Shown here in pieces: positions 11,328 through 23,777 of a stretch of 64,000 bases of DNA. The notes under the pieces were generated by a model. That model ran no database searches, was not told the DNA's origin, and saw nothing but the letters and a program-made list of their open reading frames with translations. How positions within the stretch are numbered: position 1 is the stretch's first letter; each line of letters opens with the position of its first letter. The translations under genes and the position numbers were made by a program. Source of the stretch: Psoroptes ovis (taxonomy: Eukaryota; Arthropoda; Arachnida; Sarcoptiformes; Psoroptidae); assembly GCA_002943765.1 (NCBI GenBank), contig PQWQ01000024.1, positions 126,501 to 190,500 on the forward strand, read 5' to 3'.

Positions 11328-12370
11328 CTTGGTGAATTTTGATGCTTTTGGTCAATGGTTAATCAAAATCAATCAAATCAATTAAAAATCATTAAAATAA
11401 TTTAGAATATTTTGATCTAAAATTAATTGTAAATCAAATTTAATTCAATATTTTCATAGACTGTTTGACGCCTATTCGTATGTCGATAATAATCAATCAA
11501 ATATTTGATGCTCAAATTATGCATATATTTCAATGGTGATTATTTTCCTATATAATTTCAAATCAACTCAGATATAACTACACAAATATATAGTTAGTTA
11601 TTGAATTATTTGATCATATTGCACATTATTCATATATAAACATTCGTTCATATTTGTTATATTGTTCATGATATCAATCGATGATTAGCTTGTTTATAGA
11701 TTTGTATGCACACATATATATGTGATTAAAGGGGGTAATGAATGAAGAGAGCTTGTTGAAAATTTCAATGTCAAAGATTCATGTGAAGCTCTATTTTCTT
11801 TGGTGATGATGATCTATGAATCTTTATATTTTGACAATTTGAAAATGTCACAATATTTCATCGTTTGACGATTGATTTCTATTAAAGATTGCATCATAAC
11901 ACAAGGCTGCAACCCTTGATACGCACATTTGCATTAAGATTCTTTTAAAAAATCTGATTTAAGAGTCATTTACTCAGTTTTTTAACAAGGGATTTAATTA
12001 ATTAAATGTAAAAAATTATTTAAAAAAAAATAAAAATACAAGTAGCGCCACCAAGTGGTGAGCAATTGGAATCAATGAACAGGAATGAACATGAATATGT
12101 ATTGCCATCGTGTGAGCAGTAAAATTCTAAGATTCGAAGCGAAAAAAAAAACGAAAACAAAGCACAACACACAGCGTAGAACAATGAACGATACGAATTA
12201 GAAGATCAAAAAAAGCATTTCTCCTGTGTGTATATTCATTAATTGCGAATAATAATTATAACATTTGTGATCTTATTTCGAATCTTAATCGGAAATTTCC
12301 ATTTATTTCAATATTTTGAACGATTTAATCGAAATTTTCTATCAATTTTGTTGCATCAACAATTGTTAAA
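11328..12370. other. Divergent 5' region, V-ATPase a / HMG20-like
   Basis: About 1 kb between two start codons transcribed away from each other. It is AT-rich with short CA/TA runs near 11700. The one sharply defined motif is GCGCCACCAAGTGG at 12045-12058 (see the separate entry). No ORF looks real. Confidence 0.4.
12045..12058 (-). promoter_or_regulatory. CTCF-like motif upstream of the HMG20-like gene
   Basis: Read on the minus strand it is CCACTTGGTGGCGC, matching 13 of 14 positions of the animal CTCF core (CCASYAGRKGGCRS). It lies in the divergent region between V-ATPase a and the HMG-box gene. Binding is inferred from the motif alone. Confidence 0.35.
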
Positions 12371-14786
12371 ATGTCCACAAATGATTATAATTCGAATATA
12401 TCGAATGATGGCGGTTTATATGTATCATCTGGCGGTGATAATAATCTAACAATGACCCATCATCATCATCATCAACAAATGCTCACACATCAACAACAAC
12501 AACAATTCGAATCGAATAATCATCATCATCATCATAACATACAAACACCATATCAACAAATAGATGTAACAAGACAACAGCCATCACAATCAATGATTTC
12601 TTCTGCATCGAATACATCGATGGTAAATAATACGGGTATTGTTGAACAGCGATTCAATGATAATCATCATCAGCAGCAACAGCAGCAGCCATCACTGATA
12701 CAACAACAATCAGATCGAATTCTAATGGTAATGTATTTGAATTGGTTTAAAGTCTGGTCATTAACATGTTTACTAATTAATTAAATAGGCATCACCACCT
12801 GAGCCACCACCGACATCGGAATCATACACAGCTCAATCACAATCCCAGAAAAGAAAATATAATCGTCGTAAAATGAACAGCGGTAACAGCAGTGATAATA
12901 ATACAAATCCAATCAAATCAAGACAACGTGGTCCAAGACAAAAAGATATTAATGCACCACGTATGCCATTGAATGGTTATGTTAGATTTTTGAATGCAAA
13001 TCGTGAACGAATAAGGCAAGAAAATCCAAATCTTACATTTGCTGAAATAACCAAGAAATTAGCTGCTCAATGGTCATCAATGAATCAAGATGAAAAGAAA
13101 TTGTATTTAGATGAAGCAACACGTGCAAAAGAAGTGTATTTGAAAGAGTTAAATGATTATCAAAAAACTGAATCATATCAAGTATTTGTACAACAAAAGC
13201 AACGAATGAAAAAAATGGAACAAAATAAACAACAAAAATCACACCAACAACAACAACAAATGGATACATTGATATCATCATCATCATCATGTTCATCATC
13301 ATCATCGTCGTCGTGTTCGAATTCATCATCAAGTCAACTGAATTATTCAAATCAATCGCAAGCAGCAGCAGCGCCACCACCATCGCTACCACCACAGCAG
13401 CAACAATCATCGAATTCGAATCCATATCATCAACATCATCAATCACAACAATATTCACAGCCAACAACACATTATGATCAGCAATATTCTACTTATTGTC
13501 CACCACCACCGCCACCAGTACCACCGCCAATGCATTCCAATCCACAATCTGTGAATTCGAATCCTCAATATTACAACAATAACAGTAATCAACATCAATT
13601 ACAACAGCATCAACAACAATATGGTCAACAACAACAAACCTGGGCGCGTAATCAAACATTTACCAATCAACAAATATCGTTGAATAATTATCAACAGCAG
13701 CAACAATACAACAACTTTATTGTATCACAGCAACAATCAATTGATAATAATTACAGTAATGATAGCAAAAGCTATAACCAGCAACAGCAACAATATCAAA
13801 TAGATCCACAGCAATTGAATTATAATAATCAAACATCATCACCAATGATGACAAGTGGACAAATGATGATGCATAATAATAACATGATGTCTGATATGTC
13901 AAATATGCAATCATCATCATCATCGAGTCTTCAACAACAACAACATTCGAACAGTAAGTTATTCTATTATTGATGATTGATTTTTTTCTTTGAAAAATAA
14001 ATAATTCATCTAGAATAATTGACATTTAGTTTATTTGTTTTAATTATGAAAATAAAAATCAAATCAAATAAATAAATTGACTCAAACATGAAAACAATGA
14101 TAGAGAATAACGACAATATCGATCGACAATCGGAACAAATGTCCAAAGGAAAATCTTCGAACAACGGTAAACAATCGAATAATAAATCAAAGAAAAATTT
14201 AAAGAAAAATAAACAGAAATCAGTCCAGAAACAAATCAATTCAACGGCCGCAGCCTCAAATACTGCTCAAACATCTTCGATCCCCAAAGTAACCAAAAAT
14301 GACAAGAAATTAACATTAAATATTCCCATATTTACCAGAGAATTTTTGGCTCTCAATAAGCTGCGTGATCAAGAACTACGTAATTATCGACAATTAACTA
14401 ATGAATATAACGAATCGAATTCATTGTCTAAAAAACATATCGAAAAAATGGATGAATTATTAAAGTGTATCCACGATGAAATCGATACAGCTAAAACGAT
14501 AAATCAAGAATTAAACGATATTCTCGTTGAATTTGAAGATAATCTTATAAATAATATGGAAAACATATTGACCAATGGTATTTCTAAAGATATTGTTTCA
14601 AAAGATACGACTGATGATAATGGTGAAATGATGATTTTTGATGAAAAATTGAGCAAAGATAATTTTGAAAAATTTATGAATACATTGGATTACATTGGTC
14701 GAACAATAACCACCAATACTAACACTGAAAAACAAAAATCGTTCAAAACACTAATCCGAAATGTAATTACCTCGATGAATAATTGA
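12371..14786 (+). CDS. HMG20: HMG-box protein of the HMG20A/HMG20B type
   Basis: Exons 12371-12727, 12789-13953 and 14104-14786 (2205 nt, 734 aa). The HMG box (residues about 177-246) starts PRMPLNGYVRFLNANRE and continues FAEITKKLAAQWSSM and YLDEATRAKEVYLKELNDYQ, as in HMG20A/B. Exon 3 supplies the family's C-terminal region, beginning IPIFTREFLALNKLRDQELR (about residue 580) with a coiled coil after it. In vertebrates these proteins join LSD1-CoREST chromatin complexes. The protein is about twice the usual length because of Gln/His/Asn/Ser/Pro-rich stretches in exons 1 and 2, which are probably disordered. The last acceptor (GATAG at 14103) has a poor pyrimidine tract but is the only AG that preserves the frame after an upstream stop. 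Confidence 0.85.
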
Positions 14787-14889
14787 TTCAATTGAATTGC
14801 TTAATTGAATTTAAATGTAAAATTCAAATGTATTTTTACCCATTGATTCGGGACTTAATTTGGCCCAAAATATCCACCAAAAACAAGTC

Positions 14890-15387
14890 ATGACAAGTCA
14901 ACAAAACCACCAAAAACAAAGTTTAAATGAAAAATTTTTAATCAATACCAACGACAACCTACAACTACAAGCATTTACATCAAAATACAGTTTATATTTC
15001 AATCTTTTGATAGTGATCAATGTATTATCGATTAAATTTGCATTCATATATTTGATTATTCGAAAAATAATCAAATATAACAATGATAATAATGACGTCA
15101 AGACCCAATTATCAATGAATATTTATTTAATCATCATTTTTAATTCATTGATATTCATAGTAATAATGGTGCAACATCTATCAAGACAACTGCATAAATC
15201 CATTATTTTATTGATTCGATATTTAAATATTGAATTTATAATTGAAATATTAATATTTACGAACATTTTGTTCCGATATTTTATTGAGTCTAAACATTGC
15301 AAACTCTATGATTGTTCATTGATTGTTAATTCGAATGATATTCATAATAATAAACAACAACAATACACCCAATGTAATTATAAATAA
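14890..15387 (+). CDS. Unrecognised small multi-pass membrane protein
   Basis: An open frame of 165 codons from ATG 14890, starting 103 bp after the HMG20-like stop on the same strand (the codons before 14890 offer no ATG). After a polar, Gln-rich start there are three strong hydrophobic segments: around residues 34-58 (NLLIVINVLSIKF...), 77-97 (IYLIIIFNSLIFIVIM) and 112-134 (FIIEILIFTNILF). The tail is hydrophilic with a Cys pair (KHCKLYDC) and an Asn/Gln-rich end. I do not recognise the family. It could be a small tetraspan-like protein, one exon of a larger receptor, or a lineage-specific gene. Length and hydrophobic pattern favour coding; no homology is claimed. Confidence 0.45.
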   Translation: MTSQQNHQKQSLNEKFLINTNDNLQLQAFTSKYSLYFNLLIVINVLSIKFAFIYLIIRKIIKYNNDNNDVKTQLSMNIYLIIIFNSLIFIVIMVQHLSRQLHKSIILLIRYLNIEFIIEILIFTNILFRYFIESKHCKLYDCSLIVNSNDIHNNKQQQYTQCNYK

Positions 15388-15859
15388 TTGTTCTTTTGAT
15401 AAAATTAAAATTAAAATTTTATTAATTAAATTCATTCAATCAATCAGATCATTATCGAATTGATATTTGGTTCTTCTCGATTGTTTCATTGGTGAAATCC
15501 GTGATGTTATATCGAATCTCAAGCGATTTGAATCGAAATTCGTCATCGTTCATTGATTGGGATGTTGGTGATTGAAATCGAACGAAAATAAAATCGAATG
15601 TTGACAACGAAAATTTCTGGCATCAAAGGAGTGTCGTCGTCGTTGCAAATTTTTCTGCCAAAAAGGATTTCTGGTTTTTAATATATTTCCGCTTCAAAAA
15701 AAATAATAAAACTGGTTTCTCTTCGAAATTTGTTTCGATTTCGTAAAATTGTTGATTTACTTAAATCATTTCAAATACAAATGACAAATTAACGAAACGA
15801 AACAATAACCTTGTTTCGTCGTATATTGTTTATTGGCTGCTGTTTTTCATATATTATTA

Positions 15860-15937
15860 GGCTGTCCGGAAAGTTCATTCGGCTTAATCGAATAGAGTTG
15901 TTCATGAAAATCGGCCAGAACTTTTCGGACAACAGCC
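15860..15937. mobile_element. Short TA-flanked fold-back element, copy 2
   Basis: 78 bp between TA dinucleotides, with ends GGCTGTCCGGAAAGTTC and GAACTTTTCGGACAACAGCC. The middle is the same as in the copies at 7 and 51080 but in the opposite orientation. This is the clearest copy for defining the boundaries. Confidence 0.75.
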
Positions 15938-17053
15938 TAATATTTCTACTTATGAAAATTTCTCTTTTTCAGCCGCCATCATTAATATTGGGGAAAATTT
16001 TCAACATCCAAATTGAGGTCAATTGTGAACAGGCCTAATGGAACAATAAAATCAAAACAATCCAAATTGAAATTCCATAAGAAATTCTTTGAAAATTGCA
16101 AGGTCTTTTCTGTCACAGAATTGAATGATAATTCTTTCATTTTCTTTGGGACAAAATTTTTCAAGGAAAATCTTTATTAGGCCTTAAATACCTGCCATTA
16201 ATCAACATGGAGCCTAAACACGGGACATTTTTCGAATTTTAAACAATTGAAATCTCGCAATTATTTAATCCTTTGAATGATTACCAATTTGAGCAATGAA
16301 ATACTGAAAATTTCTACTAAATTAGCCAATATTTCATCATTCAAAAGCGTAGCTCAGTCATTCCTCGTTTAACGCGGAAGATACCTTTTCGATAATCCTC
16401 AATAGGCGTTATTAGGACTCTGAATATTCTTGTATTTTAATAAAAGTTCCAGATTTGAAAGATTTGATTATCAGATAAATTGAATTTAATTAAAATTTAA
16501 GACTTGGAACTGAATATGACCCATCAACGCTCTAAGACGAAACAGTGTTAATCAGGGCAGTGTAAAATGACGAGCTATGACTAATTCGGATAAGCCTTGA
16601 ATTTGCACCCATCTTCCAATGGATTGAGGCTATTTTCGCTAATCTTGTTAACTAAGTCCCGATTAAAAACTAATGAAATAGAATTCCAATCCAAATAATT
16701 AGTGATTTAATTAATTTTAATCAATCAAATTCCTGAAACAAAATCAATACAATAATTATTTGTTTATTTTTTTTAATGAAAAAAATGAGCGCACATGCGC
16801 AGTTGTTGTTTGTTGCGCATCGAATTTTCTAGCAAATTCATCAATTACGAATCAATTCAAAGGCAATTTTACCCAATTAATCACCTGTATTTTCTGAAAA
16901 TTTTAATCATAATAGATGTAAATTTCAATTTCTGATTGATTAGACATCAAAAATTGATATTATAATCCAAACTTGAGCCATTTTTTGAGGTTTAAGCTAA
17001 CTGCGTAGTTTATGATCGAATGTTAATCATCGACTACTTCTACTTTTTTCGAG

Positions 17054-17061
17054 TATATAAA
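17054..17061 (+). promoter_or_regulatory. TATA box of a candidate small transcription unit
   Basis: TATATAAA followed 30 bp later by a more complex, less AT-rich stretch. A 35-codon ORF starts about 95 bp downstream (17154) and a consensus donor GTAAGTC lies at about 17464. Together these look like a promoter with a first exon, but no downstream exon was identified. Confidence 0.35.
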
Positions 17062-17153
17062 CAGCATTCGAATCTACAAAACGTCGCATTTGTTGTTTGC
17101 CTTTCGTCGATTGCACTTCGTGTAGTTCAATTCGATTTTTTATTGAAAACAAA

Positions 17154-17261
17154 TATGGCCACCTTTCAGAGCAATGTTTGCCTGATTTTAACTCTGCTGC
17201 TCCTTTATGACACGCAAATTGTGTTTCGTTCCAAATTTCACCACTTTTCCGATGATGAATA
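17154..17261 (+). CDS. Candidate 35-aa peptide with N-terminal hydrophobic segment
   Basis: ATG 17154 begins MATFQSNVCLILTLLLLYD, a plausible signal-peptide or membrane segment, and the frame ends FHHFSDDE and a stop. A TATA box lies 93 bp upstream. Codon-level support is minimal because the ORF is so short. It may instead be an upstream ORF of a spliced transcript whose donor is near 17464. Reported as a low-confidence candidate only. Confidence 0.25.
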
Positions 17262-18121
17262 ATCAACAAACGAATTGAAATTTATTTTGGCTAATGTCTG
17301 CCTGAATTTTGAGTGATTCAATTCTGGTCTTTGAATCGAAGCTGATTCGAATGTTTCCTTCTATGCTAATTTGCATGCAAGATTTACAAGTTCCAGATTT
17401 ACATATTGAAGTTCTATCCTCAAGACGGATACTTCAAGCCATCGTGGTGCAGTTTATTATTCGGTAAGTCAAATTTTCTAATTATCAACTTTATATTTTA
17501 ATGATCCCATTCCCACTAATATAACACAGATGATATTCATTTCTATGAATTTCGGAGCAATAAATTCTATTATGGGGCCATTTCTTACTGATCCTTGACC
17601 TAGATCAGTTTAGATTGAATTCTTTGGTTTTTTTTTGTTTCCAATTTTTCGCCAGGATTAAGATAAGTAGAATTTTTTTGTACACTAATATTTTTATTCC
17701 ACATTTAGGGTCTCAAGTTTTAAGCGAATGTTGGTGAGGAGGAGATAAGATGCTTTGTTTTCAGTGTTCAGTGCCTTTGTGTCGGTGAGAGAGAGGTGAA
17801 GATGGTTATTTCAGATTCAATATTGGTTGTGTAATGGTTTAAGCTTGCTGATGTGTCCGTAATTTCGAAATGAAATTCAATTTTGGTGTTTACATCGTTA
17901 AATAAAGAGTTATTGCGCAGTTCAGTGAAATCTATCGAGTATTGCATTAAAATGATTGAACAGATTGAAACGGCATTGTGAATGAATCATTGGATTTTCC
18001 TCGAATTGAATAATCATATTTGTGCCAATCGAAAATGTCTGCTCATATATTGTTTGAAGCAAATTTTATAAGATTTATTACGAATCAAAACATTTGAGAA
18101 AATATTGATCATCAAATCAAA

Positions 18122-18135
18122 ACGCCATCTAGTGG
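18122..18135 (-). promoter_or_regulatory. CTCF-like motif in the gene-poor region
   Basis: The minus strand reads CCACTAGATGGCGT, matching 14 of 14 positions of the CCASYAGRKGGCRS core if the last S is allowed to be T (13 of 14 strictly). It stands alone in AT-rich sequence, so it is conspicuous. Function is inferred from the motif only. Confidence 0.35.
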
Positions 18136-21100
18136 TATGTGTGTGCGTGTATGTGATTATGGCTGTCCTGTTGAGTCATTGTGTTGATAATTGCCAAATA
18201 TTATTAATAAGAGATTGAATATAATAGCTGCCAAATTTATTTACAATCATCAGATATTTTAGTTCAAACGTGAAGAAATTGATATGGTTCTATTTTAGCA
18301 ACGATTTCGTATCATGCAATGTTTTGAAATCTTTGAAATTATAAGTCAGATTTACATTTATAATTGTCATCAACTTTGAAATATACGAGTCTTGAATATA
18401 TTTCGAATGAAATTTATAGTCATTACCATATTAATATCAGAGTTTTGCTATCACATTTATACGATATTCGACGTCAAGTTTTCATAATTTTCAAATATGC
18501 ACACCATCTAAGAATGTTGAATTATCATAACTATTTACCATTTACAAACAATTGACATGGGTATTGAATTGTAATCCATTAATGGTTTTCATTTTTACTC
18601 GAAATTATTGAAATTTAAGTGTTAATTCTTATTCATGTGGTTACACGTCGTACAGATTTATCCGTTTTAGAATATCAAAATCATAAGTGTTATTATCATG
18701 TTAAAGAAATTGAATTAATAATGCAAGTTTGTCATCTTATTATTGCGTCACAGTTAACAAAGTATTTCAAATTGTATTCACATGAAGATTGTTTTAACAA
18801 AACCTTGACAACATGATACATAATGATTAGTGACACCCTATGACTATTGATATAATGTGTTAAAATATGATCGTTTTGAAATATTATTAGTAACATTGAG
18901 TATTGAAGCAGTGTTAAAATATCAATTATTGAGTTAATAATATAATCACACATTGAATTAATCAAGCTAATTCAAGCGTCTTAATTTTTGGTTTCAACTT
19001 TGACACACTACCCTCGATAAATTTCTGACTTGATGTTAATTGACTGGCATTTGATACTATTATTGTTTATTGTATTAATCAATTTTCATCATCCACTAAA
19101 TGAGTTGAACTGAATGATCATAATAACACGCATTCATAACCGTTATTCATATAATTCCAATAATTCGAAGCTATCTTTACAAGATTACAATACATTGGTA
19201 TAATCTCAAAAGTTTAAAGTCCATTAAACCTTTGACTTGTTTATTTGCACGTAATAATGTCGTTTGATATAATTGAACTTATGCATTTATTTTATGTGTC
19301 AACGCATCTTACAATTGATTTCACACTTTGGCGTTTATTTTCAAAAGAATTAATTGATATCATCGATTATTAATGAAAAATTCTAATTATTGTTTAAATA
19401 TTATTAATTCATATAATCATATTACCTAATGATTATATTTAACATCATTTCCTACAATTATTGCTATCACAAGACTAAATGTTTAATTTATTGATGAAAA
19501 GTACGATCGTGAATCTTGAAAAATGTTTAATTAATCGTATAATTTTCATTCCACATCTTGAACTATATAATTATTGATACACTAACAACATACATAAATG
19601 TTTATATTCTTACAAATATCAAAATTTTGATGAATCTCGACCAACATGAAAATGCCTATTGCTTTACATCAATCCAAAAAATTTTTCGTTCACTGTGAAT
19701 TGAATTTTGAAATAGACTTTTTGGCTTCATACAATACCATCCACACCACTATATACAACTCTTACATCTTAAAAATAATGAAACATATGAATCTCATTTA
19801 TCAATCAAGCAAGCAATCTATTTGAATGATTATTATTAATGTAGTTTATCACATCACCCGTATTTGCTTTGAAAAAATTATTTTACTTACGAGTCAACAT
19901 TTATAATAATTGAGTTTGATATATCACAGTCATTCTCTATTTCACTCAACCTAAATATTTATTGATTGGCTTATGAATGAATTTACCTGTTTGTATATGT
20001 GATTGTTACAAGTTTATGAACAATTTAGAATGAATTATTGCATTATTCTACTTTTATTGGGCCTAACTTGACACATTAATTTGTTTGAAAATTATTATTG
20101 CTACCATAATCGTACTATTATTCACCTATTGATGATTATTATGAGATATTTCTGCCTATGAATCTGAATATTTGATATTGTCAAATTTTCACTAATAACT
20201 TTACTAGAAATACTCATTATTCATTAATCACTATTATTATCATTAATGTTTGACCATATATTAAGAAAACTGATCCGTTACATCAATGGAAATATGTATC
20301 GCAACTTATTGACATCAATACTCATCAAATTGTTTTATTATTATCTCATTTAATTGATAATTATTCAGTTGATTCGTTTGAAAATCCTTTGTATGATCCA
20401 GGAGTTCATAAAGTTGTATGATCTTATTGTCGTTGATTTCCCAAACGCATGATCAACGGACATCACAATACACGCAAATCACACACATACCAGGCGTATT
20501 TCAAGAGTTTTTGAAGAGCTTTTATTGATCCCCTTTCTTGGTTGGTCATTTTCATATATATTTCACCAGAAGATTTGCCAGTTTTTGAGATAAATAATAT
20601 AACCAGATTATGAGAATCATCGATGAATTTACGTATTCATTTCGACAAAAAGATTTGATATTTACTATATACAATCATATTATTATCAAATGACGTTTCG
20701 TTAATTTGATGATATTCGTCTGAAGTTTATTGACTTTACATTTGTCTACAATCAATCAATTATTGTCGATAAATCCAATCAGCTTAAAATTCAAAATTTT
20801 GATTGAATGATGCATAATTATTGAAAATAACATTGAAACATGAATAATCAGTTATATTCTTATATTGATTAATTCAGCTACAACATACTTCATAGAGAAT
20901 GTCACCACAGAAATTGTTGTTGAAATTTCTCGACAAAATTTTCTTTTGTATATTCTGTAACAGATATTATTGAAGAGAAACATGTTCATGATTCTGTCAA
21001 ACATATGCGATGATGCTACTAAAATGACACGGAAAACAGATTATTAATCATACATATTCAATTTGTACCGATCTCGAAAATCGAATATAGACACATGGAA

Positions 21101-22466
21101 AATCCAAACAAATCAAAGAAAAAATTTGAATAAAACATTGTCCGGGTGACGAAATTGATTGATTATATTAATGAATTTTATATCTTTTGCCATGAAAATT
21201 TAACAAGCATATCAACCAGCACCAAATGCAAATCTTTTTTTGTTTATTTTTCAAGTTTTATCCGAAAATCAAATCTAGATTGAAACTATTTGATGATCAT
21301 TTATATATCCAGAAATGTCCAAATTTTTGACTGACATAAATCAATGCTATCAAATACTAAATGATCAATGAGAAAAATGATTCATCGAACGTATGTTAAA
21401 TATTTTGAATATTTTAACATTTTGAAATCAATCATGACAGAGTTAATTGATGAAATATTACGTGGAAAATTTTGAAACTCTTATCCATTCCTGAGAATTG
21501 TCATTTGAAACGCGATTTCATTCCAAAATTCCAATCATTTGAATAATACGTATCGTATGATTTAATCTTATGAAACATTTGGGTATCGTTTTTCCATTAT
21601 TATTATTAATGTTTCGAATTATTTTTTGCAAAAATATCTTCACTGCATAAAAAATGCATCAAGAAACCTTTATTTTATTTTTTTCAATCAAAGAAATTTT
21701 CATATAGATCATTTGAATCATATTTCCAATTCAATCATTTTGATGATTACAAGCATACTGTATAATTGTATTCAATTGAAGATTTTTCAAAAATTCAAGG
21801 TATTGTTTTGATGAAATTTGTAAATTAATTTGCAAATTATTTTCACAGAGTACATGAAAAAATTTACGAACCAAAATAAGCGTTCATAATGTGAATTTCA
21901 AAAAGAGAAAAGTAATTTCAAAAATTAGCCCAGAACAAATAAAGGTATCGATATGAATGATTTTAAGAAATAATCGAAAAATATATTTACAGAATTTCAA
22001 TGAGAAATGAATTATTTAAATGTGTACCGCATCTATTGTTGTTTTCATGCTAACTTTGTACCATTATTTGAAAATATTGTTTTGTAAGTAAAATGAACAT
22101 GAATGTATTAATTTTGTTTTGTTATCATTTCCCAGCCATCAAATGTTTAAACAAAAAGAAAAGTTGTATTATTCTAGATTCAAAGAAAATTTTACAATTG
22201 ATTTATTATTAATAAAAATGAAAAAATGTATTGATTATTGATTGATGCTGTGTCAAAGAATTGATTCTTTTATTCAAATCAATATCTTTGACGGGTGGTG
22301 GAGTGAAGTCTATGGTCATCAAGAAAAAAAAATTAAAGGCTTCCGGGACAACATCAATCATTAAACAAATTGTTATTAATTTTTTTATTTTTCTCGAATT
22401 TAAATATTGAAATAAAATTTTATTTTACAAAAATTAATTTACATAATTGTTTTGATTTATTTATGA

Positions 22467-23777
22467 TTATTGTTTGGTATATTCAACACATCTGGATGGA
22501 TCAGTCGGAAACAAATGTTGACATTGTGTCATTAAACGTTTCAATGCTTGTATGTATTTACGTTGCGTTTCATCATTTAAAACATGGGCAATGTTTTGAG
22601 CGAATATCTTCTCTCGGCCAGTACGTGCATGAATGCCAACCATCGTAACACCTATGGGCCATGGTGCATTACCAATGGCCATTTGTAAATATGCATCATT
22701 AGCTTGGATATAATTACGTTCTAATAAATATTTAACAATTATGATTAAATGTTTCAGAATATCATCTGCGATCGTTTGTTTTGTCAGCTGTTTGAACAAT
22801 GGTTTCAAATAATCTTTAGTTTGTGTATAAGTTGCATTCATTAATCGACCTTTGGTCGAACGTTTTTCACTTTCATCACGATCATTCAATTGTTTACCCC
22901 ATAATTCAAGTAAATACTTCAAAAATATAAGTATTACGCTGCAATCACATTTTCGCTGTTCATTCATGCTATTTATGTTTGTTTCCACCACCACATTATC
23001 ATTATCAGCACTTTTAGCACGTTTTCCGCGTAATCTTTGTTTACCTAAATATTTGGCTTGTTCCAATATTTCTTCAATTGTTGTGTTTGTTTCTTCAATT
23101 TTAACATCATTTTCACTTTTACGTTTTCGTATTTCATTATCATCAGCTGTCAATGATGATGATGTACGGTCATTATGATTGAACTTGACAATCTCTTCTA
23201 AATATGCTTGATCAACTTTTTCCATTGCTTCCTATTTTGAAGATGATAAAATGATTAAATTGAATTTCAATTAATATCTCAGAGCAAAATAAATACTTAC
23301 TTGGAAATCATTACGAAATCCTCTTTCACTTGAATCTGGTTCATTGATTTCCAGTTTACGTAAACGTTTAAAAGCATCAATTTCATTTTCACCAAAAAGC
23401 GTTATCGGTTCATCACGTTCACGTAAACGTTTAATCACTTCTTTACGAGGTAATATTCTTTCTTCAGCTCGGCTATTATTTGTGGAATCATTCGAATTAT
23501 TTTTATCATTATTCAAGCTGCTTTGATCTTTGATCCATTTTTTTAATTTCATTTTTTCAATTTCTTCCGATGATAAATTTGAATCATTTGCAGTGTTATC
23601 ATTTGATTGTTGTTGTTTTGATTTATTAATCATTTTTTCAGCTTGTCTTTGCCAATATTCTTCTTCATTTTTTCGATTCAATTCTTCACGTTTGAAAAAT
23701 TTTTTCTTTTCATTAATCAACGATGTTTGCTCCAGTTGTTTACGTTTTTTGGCAATTTCTTCCCGAAGAAGATCCAT
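22467..23777 (-). CDS. PRPF18: Pre-mRNA-splicing factor 18
   Basis: Exons 23301-23777 and 22467-23231 (1242 nt, 413 aa, phase-0 join ..DFQ-EAMEKVDQ). PRP18 acts in the second catalytic step of splicing within the spliceosome. The N-terminus (MDLLREEIAKKRKQLE) is a basic helical region; the splicing-factor motif (SFM-like) ITLFGENEIDAFKRLRKLE lies around residues 125-145; the C-terminal PRP18 helical domain (LKPLFKQLTK to PTDPSRCVEYTKQ) contains the conserved IGNAPWPIGVTMVGIH. It is longer than human PRPF18 (342 aa) because of Ser/Asn-rich and Lys/Arg-rich inserts. It is divergent from the HR96-like gene at 24513. Confidence 0.95.

Larger units (their letters stand above)
15388..22466. other. 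7-kb gene-poor region
   Basis: The longest stretch outside introns without a recognisable gene. It includes a TA-flanked fold-back element (15860-15937), a somewhat more complex, G+C-richer part at about 16300-17900 with a TATA box and a small ORF, a CTCF-like motif at 18122-18135, and bland AT-rich sequence from about 18200 to 22300. Open frames here (for example at 15811, 18364, 18619 and 21626) are short and lack protein-like composition. It could be an intron of an unseen gene or true intergenic DNA. Confidence 0.5.

Noticed and set aside
13033..13470. Long antisense frame opposite the HMG20-like gene
   Set aside because: It is a mirror of CAA/CAT/TCA repeats on the coding strand, giving only Val/Met/Asp-type low complexity.
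16344..16420. tRNA-like string (GTAGCTCAGTC and TTTTCGATAATCC)
   Set aside because: It resembles A and B boxes, but the acceptor and D stems do not pair and the anticodon stem has a mismatch; at most a decayed tRNA-derived fragment.
17027..17269. 80-codon minus-strand frame opposite the candidate peptide
   Set aside because: No promoter, splice or composition support; mutually exclusive with the TATA-supported strand.
22370..22648. Plus-strand frame over the PRPF18 3' end
   Set aside because: Shadow of the PRPF18 C-terminal exon and its 3' flank.
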